Assembly: GCF_021018895.1 (NCBI RefSeq)
Contig: NC_079379.1
Coordinates: 22,500,276 to 22,564,275 of the forward strand
Origin: Seriola aureovittata
Taxonomy: Eukaryota; Chordata; Actinopteri; Carangiformes; Carangidae
Direction of reading: 5' to 3'
Length of the DNA: 64,000 bases
In this document: piece after piece, positions 50,064 to 62,767 of the stretch
Layout: the number at the start of each line of letters is the position of its first letter
Position numbering within the stretch: the stretch's first letter is position 1
The notes under the pieces: model-generated
What the model saw: the letters and a program-made list of their open reading frames with translations, nothing else
What the model was told of the DNA's origin: nothing
Databases searched by the model: none
Made by a program: the position numbers and the translations under genes

Positions 50064-51989
50064 CTGCACAGACACAAAAGAGAGACAAAGAATAGAATTA
50101 CATAAAATACATAACAAGGCATTTCTGAGCATGATAAAAAAAAAAAAAAACCTTCAGGGATAAAAGATGGCAAGATGTGCCAAAAGAACTGTTTTAATAT
50201 TTGTGGATGGAAATATTTTTGGACAGGGAAAAGAGCCCAAAGGCAAATACCACATGTAAGCATTTAGCAGAAAGATTCACTTTGAGTTGCTGGTTTTGTA
50301 GTTTGTGCAAAAAGAGGTGGAAAGCAAAAGAGACGCACCTGATTAAACCTGCTGCAGATTTGCACATTACAAAGAAAACCAGTGCTACTGCGATGTTTCT
50401 TAGGGATTTTTGCTTTCTGCTGCAACAAAGCATCTGATTGGCCCCCTTTTCTACCTGAGACGAATGACTCAGCTGCATCCACTTGTGCCAGGAGCGTCAG
50501 ACGACTGATACATCACCTGAATAAAGCATGTGTTCTGTCTGTGCAGGTGAGCCACTCCTGCTCACAGGGATTTGCAGGAACAGCTAGGAAGACTGATTTT
50601 TATGGACGCACACAGCAGAAGGGGTTGATGCAAGTTCGCAGTAAGAACAACAGTTTACACGTCCCCCGCTCGATTCATAACCGAAGCCTTTAAAGTCCTC
50701 TAAGAGGATGTGAATGCAGGCAGCATTAAATAAAGATTTTTTGTGAATAACGCTCCACTTTAAATATTCATAAACTGCGAGTTTTTGCAGTGAATTAAAA
50801 GAGAGAAAAACAGAGAAGAGGGGGCAGAGAGTGGGGGTAATAGTGGGAATGATTTAAAAGAGAAAAAATGTCTCATTCTCTTGAATATGCAACAGCAGCA
50901 ACAGGTAGACGGCGAGGACTGTGGATGACGTCACGTCACCGTCATTCTCCGCTAAACTATGAGTCACAAGAAGTGGCAGCCGCAGTGACTGTCAGGAAGT
51001 CTCTCATGCCTTATTTCAAGTATTAACCAGAGGCATTCCTGCGTTTGACAATACAATATGTGAGAGCGTGTCCGTGCTACGTCAGAGTGGATATGAAACA
51101 CTGTCCAGAAGCACTGAGGCTAGGTTTTTAAGATCTGAATCCTCTGAGTCACCCACTTTTCTTTCTCCCTTCGCAATGCACCTGCAGGAAATGGAAGTAT
51201 AACAGGCACCAATCAGAACAAATCAGAGGAACTGAATGAAGTTCTGTTGAAAAAGTCGAAAAATAGCCATGAAAGTAGCCATGAATTAGCATAAAGCTCT
51301 GTTTATTACACCTAGCTAAAACTATTGCAGTCTAATACAACAGCGCTGTTCTACCTTCTTGAAGATTGAAATGTTCCGTTTGTTGCTTGTTGATCTGTAC
51401 TGCGTTGCACTAACTAACTACGTGTTTCTAATGTTTTGTATTTCAGCAAGGTTAAACTAAATCACAGAAGCACATTCTCTCTATATTCTGTTGACACCTG
51501 TGGAAAAAGCCAGTAAGTGGACTACGAGTTTAGAGGTTTCTGTCACACCGTGACTGATACTTTCCCACTTTTCCGAAGCAATATCCACAATCATTGCACT
51601 TCACTACACGGGGTTCTGCACAGCCTGTAATGGCAAAGTGGCACAGTCTGAAAGAAGAAGCTCTTCTACTCATGTAGGACAAAATTACTGCACTTTTATG
51701 ATTCAACTTTTAGAGAAGATCAGAGGCACTACACACAGCAATGGAGATGCATTCGATGAAAGATAAGGACAAATTTTTAAACCCAACTCGGTCACAAGAA
51801 GAAATACACTCAGGATCTGTCTGACACAGCTCAGGAAACTGCACTGATTGATTAATTTCATGTGTTGCAATGTCGGGAAGGAAGACAGCCACGCTGGCAA
51901 ACTCTTCTTGCTTTAAGTTAAATGCTATTGAGAGAGTGAAGTCCACCAAATTCCTGGAGTTTCACAAAGATGAATTCTTAAACTTTAAG

Positions 51990-52330
51990 AAGTTGAGGTA
52001 TTTTCTACAATTTAAAGCACCTCAAACCTTGTATCAGTCCTTATTTTAGCCTCATATAAATTACTGTAATATTATACGGTGTAATATTTTTCCTAGTTAT
52101 CTTGAGAAAGTCGTACGCGTAAAATCATGGACCCGCTGACCCTCTTTTCCAATGTTGAAGCTTACTGAATGTAATATCTTTCACAATGCTTGTATTATGT
52201 AAAATGTTGTATTTAAGCTAAACGACAGACACTGTGATCTTATTCCAATTCACCTTCCCTCACATACATACAAGACCAGAGAAAAGCTTCTTAAAGAGTA
52301 TGAGACGTAAACTTAAAAGAGAATTTTAGT
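51990..52330 (+). mobile_element. Degraded non-LTR retrotransposon fragment, reverse transcriptase C-terminal region
   Basis: The plus strand reads PHINYCNIIRCNIFPSYLEK with few breaks, which resembles the Y..L.YCN..W...... L..L..LQKRA block near the end of the reverse transcriptase of L2-like fish elements. Stops and deletions follow. It is a weak but directional match; the clade is uncertain. Confidence 0.4.
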
Positions 52331-52679
52331 GGCAGTCGCGACTAAAATATGTTTAAACTTGTTTAAAGGACTGAGCTCTTCAGAACTGGTTATTGAATTA
52401 ACATTTGGACTGATGGCATAGATGTTTTCAGACAGTTTAGTTAATATTTTTTAGGGTTTTTGGGTATTTTTTGTGGCGGAAATTTACAATTAATTTACAA
52501 GCTTCAGAAGCGTATTGGGGATTCCCATTTTCACCCATTTGCTGTTATTATATTTGTATTGATTTAAGTGTATTTTATGCTGATTTGTGTAAAATAAATG
52601 AAATGAAAAATGCAATGCTTATGAAATACCACTTAGCATGTTGGTCTAGCATGGTAGCATGCTAATATTTGCTTATTGT

Positions 52680-52890
52680 CACAAGAAGAAACATCTGGGA
52701 TCTCTAAGATATTTCACTGGATAGGTGAGTTTGACAGTGACGTTGCCCTGCAGGTGGCGCTAGATTAAAAAAAAACAAAACAAAGGATCCCAAAGTCAGT
52801 ATGATTCATCCTCTGGGGTTCATGAAAACCTGCAAACAATCTCATGACAATCTACCCAACATTTCTCAAGATATTTCAGCCTGAAATAAA
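52680..52890 (-). repeat. Lone copy of the 16-kb repeat family (reverse)
   Basis: On the minus strand this has CAGAGGATGAATCATACTGA, CTTTGGGATCC, TCTAGCGCCACCTGCAGG and ACCTATCCAGTGAAATATCT in the same order as the subunits at 16043-16575. An A-rich run interrupts it. Confidence 0.75.
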
Positions 52891-53598
52891 TGTCGGACTG
52901 ACTGACGCCGCCATCCCTGGAGCCACTCTGCTACCACAGTCAAAAAAAAAAAAAAAAGAGTTGGGAGAAGTTCAGACAAGTGGCTGCATCAGTCACAAAC
53001 CAGCTGGAATATGTGAAGAAAAGCCTGACACACACGCAGAGGAAGGACAAGCAACGCTGCCGTTTAAACACAAGGCTGGAAGTTTGATAAATCACCAGCT
53101 AGACACAGCTTGTTTTACACCACAGTCTGAAGACAGTTTAAAGTTGGGAGATGATGTATTCATGCATTGCAGTGCTTACATAATAATAGAAGTTAATAAT
53201 ATCACTGGGGTTTGCCCTGCTCTACATATGCATTGTAACAAAAACAAGCCAGAAAGATGATAGCGATAATAAGGGGGATTGTTAGTTCACATTTTTGAGA
53301 TACAAGGAAAGACTAAAAAAAAAAAAAAAGCAAGACTGGTGTTCAAACTCAGGTCAACAGCATGTGAGTATGTCTCTGTGTCTGTGTAAGTTAGCAAACA
53401 AAATAATGAGAGATTTCTGCTGTTAAAAACACAAATGCCTTTCTGCCAGACGTCCCCAGTGCTGCAGATAAACAGCCACCACAAGGAAACTGGTGTTGTT
53501 GAATGAGAAAGACGGACTGCACACAAGCAGCTGACAGCCAGCTCCGCTCATGGCAACAAAATCACTGAAGCAACATTAATCCCTCTCTTTTCCTTTCC

Positions 53599-53618
53599 TT
53601 TTTTTTTTTTTTTTTTTT
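53599..53618 (+). repeat. Poly-T run
   Basis: About 20 consecutive T bases, or an A-run on the transcript strand. No retroposed body recognisable as a known SINE was seen beside it. Confidence 0.85.
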
Positions 53619-56263
53619 ATGGTTTGCACAGTCAAAGGTGTTTTGTCCTCAAGAGACATTTGATATGAAGCTGCATAAAAGTGTTTTAGAGGACAACTGA
53701 GCCGAGCTGATGTTTATATCCACAAAAGAGCAGTGATGAACAAAAGGTCTGACGGCCGCTCATTCAAAGGCAACTTAGTTTATGTTTACTCTTCCTTAGA
53801 TGCGATATAATAGATTATTGCGTTAAGGGGTTTATTTTTTGTTATCTATAAAAGTTTCCTGTGAATAAATGTTTACTTTTTGAGAAACTGAGCTCCTATC
53901 TCATATGTCAAGATGGCTGTGCTGTGGCAGAAAGAGTAATGTTTTGTTTGTTTTGCCACAGATGTCCTCCTATTGTGACTCTTCATCTTTTATTCATTCG
54001 GTTCCCACAGCGAATGCAGAGAGGGCTTCAGAGAGGCCGTCTCAACCGGGGGCCCGTCTAAAGCCAAGACCAGGTCACGACTAAGGAGGCACAGGCAGGT
54101 GATGACGGAGTAATATGACGACCAAGAGACGGGTAAGTCCCGTCATCGTACAGTTTCTGTCCCTGCGGCGTTAATGATTTCCTTCTTACCGATCAGTACG
54201 GTGGCGAGAAGAAGAAAGCGAATCCTCTGGAATGACCTGTATTTATGTAAAAATGTATCTTAAAATATGGTCCGATCTTCAAATCATCAAAGTTACAATA
54301 ATGAACAAACAGAACCTGCTTTAACTAACAACACGGAAATTACTGCATTGTTTTTGTCCACATTGAAAACATCAGTCAAACATTAACATCGCATGCGAAC
54401 CCCTCAGCTAACAGCTAAACGAAAGCTAACTGGAGCCAGGAGTTATCAAACCCAGAGTCCATTCAACGATGTGAACCATGCGTCGCAAAAGAGACAATCT
54501 CAGACGACCTACAATCAAGAACTGCTGATTTGAATAAAGCTGGAAAGGGTTACAGCGTCGTCTCAAGGAGTTTAAATATTCATCAGTCCACATCTGGACA
54601 AACTGTCAATGGACGGAGGTGATTTTAGTTGTGGCCCCTGCTAAGATGACACTAAGATCAGACATTTTATGACCAATTCATGAAGAAAACCAACTAATTC
54701 CAGGGTTCACAATCTTTCTCTAGCCACTGTATGTATGACTGAGGCAGCCAGAGGAAGGTACTATGTCTTTAGGGGAAGAAGTGAATGTATTATTCACAAC
54801 GGCTGGAAGGAAACGAGACAGCGCTGAAACCTGAACCTGAAACTTGCCGCTGACTGACTCAACAGGGGTCAGGTGTGAACATCATGCGTACAGAAATTAT
54901 GCATGCGCTAGTCCTCACACATAAATTGGTATTTATAAAAGACAGGGTGTGCAGTGAGAATCTGCACACCTGATGCATACTCAATAAAGCTCAGTAAGTA
55001 GAAAATACTGTGTTAATAACAACAGAGCCGCTGAGGACCTCAAAGGCCACTTTCAGTGTGTCAAGGGAACTCGTGCGTACCTGACGAGGCTGCGATTTGT
55101 CAACATCTGCTTTGCCAAGGTTTTGCTAACAAGGAAGTGGAATCACTTTTCTAAAATAAGAATAACTTTCTCAGATCTGCAGGAGCGGGTCACCTCGTGG
55201 TGCCTAGAGTTATAAACCATTTCATTCATTCATTTGTAAATTTGCTCTCCAGTGGTTGAAGCATTAAGGTTGCAATGGAACTGGTAAATAAAAGTTATTC
55301 TTGATGACTCCTAATATATCGAGAAAATGAAAATGAAAAGAAAAGAGGATAATTGAAGTTAACTCTCTTCAAGCTGCCCGGATTTAGAGTGGAGATGTAT
55401 TCATTCATCAAATATAAAACGTTTAAGTGGATGATTCCTCATCATTAATAGAATGAGGTGGTGAAACACCAGTAAAAATCTGATTGACCAGATTAAAAAT
55501 ACATATTCATTAAAATGTGGCACTTTCTTCAAGCGCTGATCTTATTTAAAACCACTTCAGTTGAAACCGCAGCGGTTTCAGAAAATTACAGCAACACAAG
55601 AGATGAAGTTTCACACGGAAAGGAACCGGATGATCAATTGCACTGCAATGCAATTAGCAGGTCACGTTGTATCACGCAGCCCACCAGGCTGTTCTCCCTC
55701 TGAGCAGATATGTGTGCTTAGGCTAAACTATCACTTTCTGACACCTGAGAGTGTTCACAAAGACTCCATCAATTAACAAGGGGACAGAGTTAGATCTTGT
55801 TATTCAACGATGAAAACTTAGGACACCCTTTTACACCAATTGCAAACCTTTTGCAAAGTCTAACAGAGGCAGGAGACACACAAGCTGCAGTGTGGCTGCA
55901 GTGCAGAAAGAAGTACTCTCCGATATGTGCTAATTATCAGCCTACAGAACAAACTGGGAACAATACTCTGCAAATACAGCTATCCAGGGGTCACTGTTGT
56001 TAGAATAAAACACGCTGAGGCTCTGCTATGAACACCGCTTCCATACTGTGTTGAACAAGGGGACGATACAAATACAATCAACATGTTGATTTAAGGATAT
56101 TGGCTACAACAGATATGGTGGGAACATAGTATTAATAGAGCAGCTCTGTGTCACACCTGGATCCTGAAACTGACTGGATGCAATGACTCTGAAAGACAAG
56201 TTGATAAAAGGTTTATACTTTACCCTCCCTCCTCCTTCTCTTCCCAATGCAAAATCTTTCCAT

Positions 56264-56286
56264 ACACACACACACACACACACATA

Positions 56287-56350
<64 letters not shown>

Positions 56351-56359
56351 CACACACAC
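56264..56359 (+). repeat. (CA)n with embedded (CGCA)13
   Basis: CA units flank 13 perfect CGCA units at 56287-56338. The whole tract alternates purine and pyrimidine. Confidence 0.97.
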
Positions 56360-56494
56360 CCTCAGGTTCTGGTGTCTTGCTGTCGAGGTGGTACATAGTG
56401 GACTGTTTACAGGCCTCCTGAGTAGCATTCAAAAGTTATTTCCAAAATAATGTTGACTTAAAATCCAACTGAAAACGTTAAGACATACATTTTT

Positions 56495-56670
56495 GCAGTC
56501 AAAGGATGTCAGTTAATCAAAAGGTTGCCGGTTCGATTCCCAAGCTCCTCCAGCCCATATGTCAAAGTGTCTTTGGGCAAAATACTGGACCTCAAAACTG
56601 CCCCCAACGTATCACTGGTGTGTGTGTCGGACAGAAAACCGCTGTATAAGGGCAGTCCATTTACCATTTA
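56495..56670 (+). mobile_element. tRNA-derived SINE, 5'-truncated copy
   Basis: This has a pol III B box GGTTCGATTCC at 56530-56540, then the tRNA-unrelated body text ATGTCAAAGTGTCTTTGGGC, AATACTGGACCTCAAAACTG, ATCACTGGTGTGTG and the 3' tail TATAAGGGCAGTCCATTTAC followed by CATTTA. This order and the CCATTTACCATTTA end match a tRNA-type SINE common in fish. The A box region is unclear and the body is shortened, so it is an inactive fragment. Confidence 0.75.
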
Positions 56671-59260
56671 ATAGAAGAAGCAGGGGTCTTTGGGGGAATA
56701 TCAGAATACATACTCCTTTTACTCTGAGCTGCCGGAGGGGCGTGTCAGTGTCTGGGTTTGATTGACAGCAGCTGGCAGGGGAACAGAGACACAGTAAACA
56801 AACTTGTGCTGTAGCTTGCAAGCCATGGGCAGACAGTGTGTTGTTCACAGTGGTCTTGAAGTGTAAGGAGCACAGCGATGTTTAAATGGGCCAAAGTGAC
56901 ATTTTGCGTCGTGTGGGTTACACAGCAGATATGTACTGTATGCTGCAGCAGACAAGAGTTTCAATTAGACTGTGTAGTCTCACATCTATTCACATCGTCT
57001 CTTTTATTAAAATGATAAATGAAAATGGCACCTCACAACCACAGATCTAGAAACAATAGCCGCTAATAACCGAGGTAACGCTGCTCATACATGCGACATT
57101 AACAAAAAAGATGTAGAATGGAGATGAGATGGCTGGATACGATGTGGAAATGTGATATATTTCCAGTTATTCCCAGAGATTGAAAGAAGAAAAGTTTAAC
57201 TAAGACAAATGAAACAACTGCAGAAACTGTGATTTGAAATAGCAATTTCAACGCTGAAATGAACGTGTTTCTAATGTCCATACTTTATAATAATCACTGC
57301 TGAATCCTAATGACGAAGCTAAATGGACCTAGAGTGGTTTATATGTGTGTTAAAGTTGTTTTTGTGATCCAAAAAAAGCCAAAACAATCCTGACTGCAAA
57401 GGTAGAGATAGCTAGAGGGCTGATAACAACATTATCGTATCGTTCCAGACCCGGCTGCTAAGTTTCTTCAAGGACAACAACAAAGACAAGTTAAAAAATA
57501 AAGAAACACTATTTTGATGTCCAATATGCTAAACTGTTAACAACAGTCATTTTCAGTTTGTGCATGTACTAATAAAGTTACAACGTAATGACAGGGCTTG
57601 TAATTATTCAATATTAATAAAAAAGACTTTAGAATAAAGATGATATAAACCATCATCACTCTTGTCTTTTTAATCCCAGTGATTAGTTATTAAAGATTCT
57701 AATCTAATGCATTTTTGGTCAAATTGAGTGAATATCTCCTCATGGTCCGCTACCTAACAGGTCAACGTACTGAAACCCTATTAGTGAAAGGTTATATAAG
57801 TTGGTTTGTTGACATTAGCTCTGAAATGCATAGTTATGATGTAATATTTATGGAAAGCTTTTAGTTATGTCATCTCGTCGCACCCTCCTCTTCTGCAAAA
57901 GGTTTAATGGCATCAGCTTCAACTTCAATGCATCAAAATACCAGTCAGTTCTCTGGAAATGTGGTTAAAATCTGCACTACATATGAATGGATACTTGACT
58001 ATTGATGATGATTAATTCACAAAACGTGCCATCAATAAAGAGACAAAGAAGAGCTTTTTTGGTGGATGGTCTTTTTGGCCGTTTTCCACTTTTTCAAGAG
58101 TTTGACATTTTAATCTTTCCCTTCACTGTCGCCTTGTAGCCATTATGAACCGTGAGAAGCAAAAGCTTTGGGCAAAATTGGGGGAAAAAAACTGTGGTTT
58201 TGTTAATTTATTAGTTTTGGTTTTTTTTTTACATTAATTACTGTTCTTTATTAACATTTTATCCACATTTATGAAATCACTGAACCTCTGAGTTGGACCA
58301 TTTCAGACAGTTTTTTTTCTTTCTCTTTTTAATTTTTCACAAAAAATGAGTCTGTTTGAATTCCCTCCACACTTGCTTATGTTTGTATTGATTAAATAAA
58401 GTATATGATTTAAGTTTAGTTATAGTAAATGGTTCAAGTTCAATCATTCAGTTTAAAGTGTTTGTTGAAAGAGTGAAAGTACAGATGGTGTTTTTCTAAT
58501 TCCGGTCCAGAGAAGTCGGTTTTCTTTCGTTGTTCATCCAAGATTCAAAAAACAAATTTGCAGCCTAAATCATTTCCAACAACCACAACAACTTCCATTT
58601 CAAAGAGACCTCTTGTTAACTAGAGAGACTACATTGTACCCTGGAGTCTGGCCAGCAGGAAGCAGGGAGGCTCTGAGAGCTTCGCTGGATGAGTGTCTTC
58701 AAACCCTACACTAGTTTTAATTAGACTCCTGTACTATTTACCATTGACAGGCAAAGTCTTATTCACCTTACAGCAAAAGCTGGACTGGGTTTCTGTACGG
58801 AAATACACAGTAATTCTGTCACTGCGCCATAAAATCTACATCAGGGCTGGTCACCAAAGGCGCCCCCCCCCCCCGTCATCTCTGCACGGTGTAGAGTCCT
58901 TGACATGTTTGTGAGAGGAAAGCATGAAAAGTGACAGTGACAGAAGCTGCCTGGTACGACAAGATCTATGAGCATTAACCCCTGGACAGAGGAGACGTTA
59001 TTGTGGTCTGTCTTCAATTAAACACAAAACCCAGAGGCCACTTTGGAAATGTCAGATCAATTCCATATATGCTGCTGCTCCTCCTCTGCTCATCACTGTG
59101 TCATTGAACTTCTGCAGAGAGAGCAGCTGTGGGAAGTGATTAATAAAAGCATATTTTTTTTCTAAACAGAGGATATTTAGTACTATTTTGTCAGTATGGT
59201 GAGTATGCAGTGAGTATGTTAGGTATGTTTTGAGAATACCAGGTCAACAACCTTTGCTAA

Positions 59261-59731
59261 AGGGGTCATTTACAGGCTTCACAAAGACAGGGGACAAAAG
59301 GATGAAGCAGAGGTACCTGAATAAAGTCAATGTGAAGTACAATTTTATAGCCAAACAACAGTGTTAGCATTAACAACTGTTTACTTAAGAGCCTTGCCAA
59401 GAGTTTCAGCCACTGTTGCATTTACAAGACAAGAGGTTGAAATACGCCCTCTGAGCAGCGCTGCTTTCTTCAGGGCAGACTGGACACTACAGTGAATCTG
59501 CATCTCAAAAAGTGATGAGACAGTCCGACCGGGTCAGAGCTAGCTGGTTAGCATGCTGACGTCAGTAGAAGAAAAAAGTGATAGAAACAGAGGCAAAATG
59601 AGAGGTCGTCTTTCCACTGCTGGAGACAGCTCTTGGCGAGTAAAGGAACCAAGAACATTTGACTGGTAAGTAAACAGCTGTTAATGCTAACGTGGGCTAT
59701 GTACCGATAGCAAAACTTAGACATAGCTCCT
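59261..59731 (+). mobile_element. TTAA-type inverted-repeat element family D, copy 2
   Basis: The left end is AGGGGTCATTTACAGGC after CTAA and the right end is ACATAGCTCCT. The inside carries GCCCTCTGAGCAGCGCTGC, GAGACAGTCCGACC, GCTAGCTGGTTAGCATGCTG, GACAGCTCTTGGCGAGTAAA and AACAGCTGTTAATGCTAACG. It is non-coding and about 470 bp. The terminal duplication is degraded. Confidence 0.75.
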
Positions 59732-60399
59732 TTCCTGTCAAAAATGTGTATTGGACAATATCTTTCATCTTAACTATTGGTATCAATATCATATATGACT
59801 GACGTGTGCCATCTACAGGATAGGAAAAGTATAGCTTCTACATTTCTGACACTTGTGCCACCATCATAAACTTTGTGTGCACTGTATCCAAACATATGGC
59901 TGGCTTTTTCTTTTCTTTTTTTTTCACACAGACAGTGAGACAAAGACAAAGACAAAAAAAAAAAAAAGCGAGAGGCAGAGACACAGTGAGGGTGAGGGGG
60001 ACTGCAGAGATCTGAGGGCCTGAGCAGGTGTTGTACAAAGAGATGGAACACAGAGTGAAAAGCCACGGGGGCATGAAAGATGTACAACCAAAGACAATGG
60101 GTAGTGACCTCTGAGGCACTGCGGATATGTTGACTGCAAGACACTGAGGCACAAACTCTGTTAGCGATGACGCACATCAAAGCCTGTCCTGACTAAAATA
60201 GCCCTGGTAAAGCGTAGTGCACAAGTGCTTCCTTGTTTGTTATGTTTATGTTTATTTATTAACCCACATACTGCAAGGTCTTTCCCCTCTGACACTAACT
60301 TCCTGTTTCTTTAGCCCGGAAACGAAAACTATTTAGAACATTAAAAAGTAGAATTAAAACGACATTGGTGTAGTGATGCTGGTAGTCGGGGGGCTAAAC

Positions 60400-60563
60400 C
60401 TTTGGTGCTGACGATCTTCGAGGTGAGTTCCAGAGTCTCGATGTCCTCGGAGCCGATGTTCTCCAGGGTGATGGTCAGCTGCTGGGTCTCGCCGTTGAAA
60501 AGCTGGACGGACACAGTGCTGGACAGTTCTTCTTTGGACATGGGCTGAGGCGTGTGCGCCGAC
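60400..60563 (-). CDS. trappc9: TRAPPC9 exon (third in window)
   Basis: This 164-bp exon begins after acceptor AACAG and ends in CACCAAAG before the donor GTTTAG, a weaker donor than the others. It encodes [20 protein letters not shown], then [20 protein letters not shown] and [15 protein letters not shown]. The NGE.QQL...LENIG.E..E.LE.TSK block is one of the best preserved parts of TRAPPC9 as I remember it and looks like successive beta-strands of an Ig-like domain. It enters in phase 2 and leaves in phase 1, and both are satisfied by its neighbours. Open-frame sequence either side of these limits (such as [10 protein letters not shown] upstream and GLAPRLPAS downstream) is intronic. The following intron is 10.3 kb. 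Confidence 0.96.
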
Positions 60564-60926
60564 CTGTTTGGGTTTGTAGAGTAGGAAGAAGTTTTCAGTG
60601 ATAAAAGAAAGCAGATTTTATTATTTATTTTATATTTCAATAATTCAGAAGTTATCAACCCTGTTTGTGAAGACAAAGTTTGATGTAGTTTGCATTACAC
60701 TTTTATCATCATTTGAAGAACAATTCTTCAGACATTAATCAACCAGAGATGTGCGAAAACAGATGTTTCAAATGCCCACCCTCACATTTTGATGAAGATG
60801 ATAAATGTTTTTTTGGAATCCCTGCATTCATTGGGTGAATGTTTCACTCATAATGACACCTAATCCCGAAGAGACTAAAGAATTGACAGCAGCATCCCTG
60901 GCACAATAAATGTAATAGTCATTCAT

Positions 60927-61281
60927 AGGGTCCATTTGTAAGTTTTCTTTACCGGCCATCGAGACAAAATGTTATAATACGTCCTCTGAGCAGCACCACG
61001 TCTTACAGTGCAGATTGGAGGCTACAGTGACATGCTTTCTGAAAGTGACGAGACGGGCCGAGGCTAGCTGGTTAGCATGCTAACTTCAATAGGAGAAAAG
61101 ATGTGATGGAGACAAGAGCTAACACGGGCATTGCTTTCCACCTCCAGCGACAGCTCTTGGTGAGTAAAGGAATGAAGCTTAATGCTGAACTCGCAATGTT
61201 TTTTCTATACTAGTAAGTAGCTGTTAGCTGTTAATGCTAACGTTAGCCGCGTGGCAATAGCAAAACTTACAAATAGCTCCT
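60927..61281 (+). mobile_element. TTAA-type inverted-repeat element family D, copy 3
   Basis: The left end AGGGTCCATTTGTAAGTTTT is inverted relative to the right end AAAACTTACAAATAGCTCCT, which is followed by TTAA (61282-61285). The interior matches the other two copies (CGTCCTCTGAGCAGCACCAC, GCTAGCTGGTTAGCATGCTA, GACAGCTCTTGGTGAGTAAA). The end motif TTAAAGGAG fits the TTAAAGGRR ends described for Kolobok/T2-type elements. The class is inferred. Confidence 0.8.
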
Positions 61282-62598
61282 TTAAAAAAGTAAATCAACA
61301 CTGAATCATATTTAGCAATAAACTGCTCATCAGCTGTTGAGAGTTTCAACTGGATGTCTTGTTGTGTGTCTGGCCACGCCTCGGTCAGTGACATCACAAC
61401 AAAGTTTTGTCATCAGCTGTCAAAATCGAAACAGCTGCAGCTGCTGCTCACAGAGTTTTAAAGAGCCGCTGCCATCTGTTTTTTACAAAGTGATGCAAAT
61501 ACAGGAGCAGAAGAGAATAATGTCCAAGATTATGAAAGATCAATGTGGGGGCTCTCCACAACTTCATCGTACCTCATTATACATGCACATGTATAACTTT
61601 AAAATGCAACAAACACTATGCCTGAGGGGAGAATTATAATGCCAGTCACCAACTGCCTATACTTTTTTGTCTGAGCTCGACAGCGGGTCAACACAAAACT
61701 CTAACTCTTTGAGATGTTACTGACATTTATGTATGTTTGGTGAATGTATTTCTGAAAGTTATGATAGAAGAAAGATGGGAAACTTCTGGGCAGCAGATAT
61801 TTCTCTCCTTTAGACCCTGACAGTGAAACAGTTTTATAAAACATGGCAAAAAGGCACAGCTCTATGTTCTGATGCTTTAAAAAGGTTGTAAATAATTGAA
61901 GCTAATGTATAACACTGGTGTTAGTAATGTGAAGAAGAGATGCTGTCAGTACTATAGTGTTATCCTGGAGGCAAGAAGATATCTAAGCAGTCAGTGAGGC
62001 ACCTGTTAGACTGAAGTCAAAGCAGAAGGTCTACTACCTGTGGACCCAAGGAGAGCACCCAAGAGACCGCGTATTACATTTTCATTGTGTTTGCTTCGTA
62101 TGTCTGCTGCAGTGCTCGTTCAGCGCCAGGAGAATAGAAAGATTTTTCACATCAAAAGCTGCTGAAGTGCTGTACTTACAGGTGTGACCTAAACAGTGGA
62201 TTTTTGCAGCAGGTCCACTGTCAAAATGATTTACAGCACTCCAACAGGGTACTCTACCTGTTATTTTCTGCTAGTAATATCCAGTAGTGATAACCCATGA
62301 TTTCTCCTCTCGTGTTTCCTATTTTTAAAATTTCATTTCACTTCACAGGGTGTACGAGGAAACAAATTCACCTGCTGCTCTGATGTTTAACTTGTCGTTT
62401 CTGACAGAGGAAGAAATGCTCCATTAATATTATTACTATATTGTTATTAGTTATGCATCCAAGACTTGTGTGTGACCTCTGTGTTCTTTGTTTTTGTGTT
62501 TGAGTTAAATGTGCAATACTTAAGTTGTTAAACATCAATGGATTTTTTATATAACTCACCCGTTTAAATTTTTATTAAGGTTTAAAGTTATAGATCAT

Positions 62599-62767
62599 TT
62601 AGGGCGTGGCCGCTCTGAGTGACAGGTGGGAGAGCGTATGCTTGCCACAAACCAGCGTGTGCTGAAGGTTAGCCGGGATTAAGGTGGAGTCAGGCACTGC
62701 CAAGATGGCGACGATCAAGCAGCTCACTCTGAACTTCAAAACCACTCTTGAGAAACATAGTCTATAG
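62599..62767 (-). repeat. Dispersed repeat family B, reverse copy
   Basis: On the minus strand it reads ACTATAGACTATG at its start, then CAGAGTGAGCTGCTTG, CGCCATCTTGGCAGTGCCTG and ACTCCACCTTAATCC. This parallels 3051-3240 block for block. The sequence between the blocks has diverged. Confidence 0.6.

Larger units (their letters stand above)
50064..60399 (-). other. trappc9: TRAPPC9 intron, 10.3 kb
   Basis: This intron lies between the RSAHTPQ exon and the EKVFGEF exon. It holds a degraded LINE piece (51990-52330), a lone copy of the 16-kb repeat family in the opposite orientation (52680-52890), a 20-T run near 53599-53618, a (CA)n/(CGCA)n tract (56264-56359), a SINE tail (56495-56670) and an inverted-repeat element (59261-59731). 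The remaining sequence shows no coding potential that I can support. Confidence 0.75.

Noticed and set aside
52844..53260. 138-residue plus-strand open frame
   Set aside because: It starts inside a dispersed repeat and crosses an A-run. I could see no domain or conserved-looking segment.
59770..60180. 136-residue minus-strand open frame near a TRAPPC9 exon
   Set aside because: Includes a long poly-A/T-derived Phe run and Leu/Ser/Cys-rich text. It does not resemble TRAPPC9 and has no supporting splice sites.
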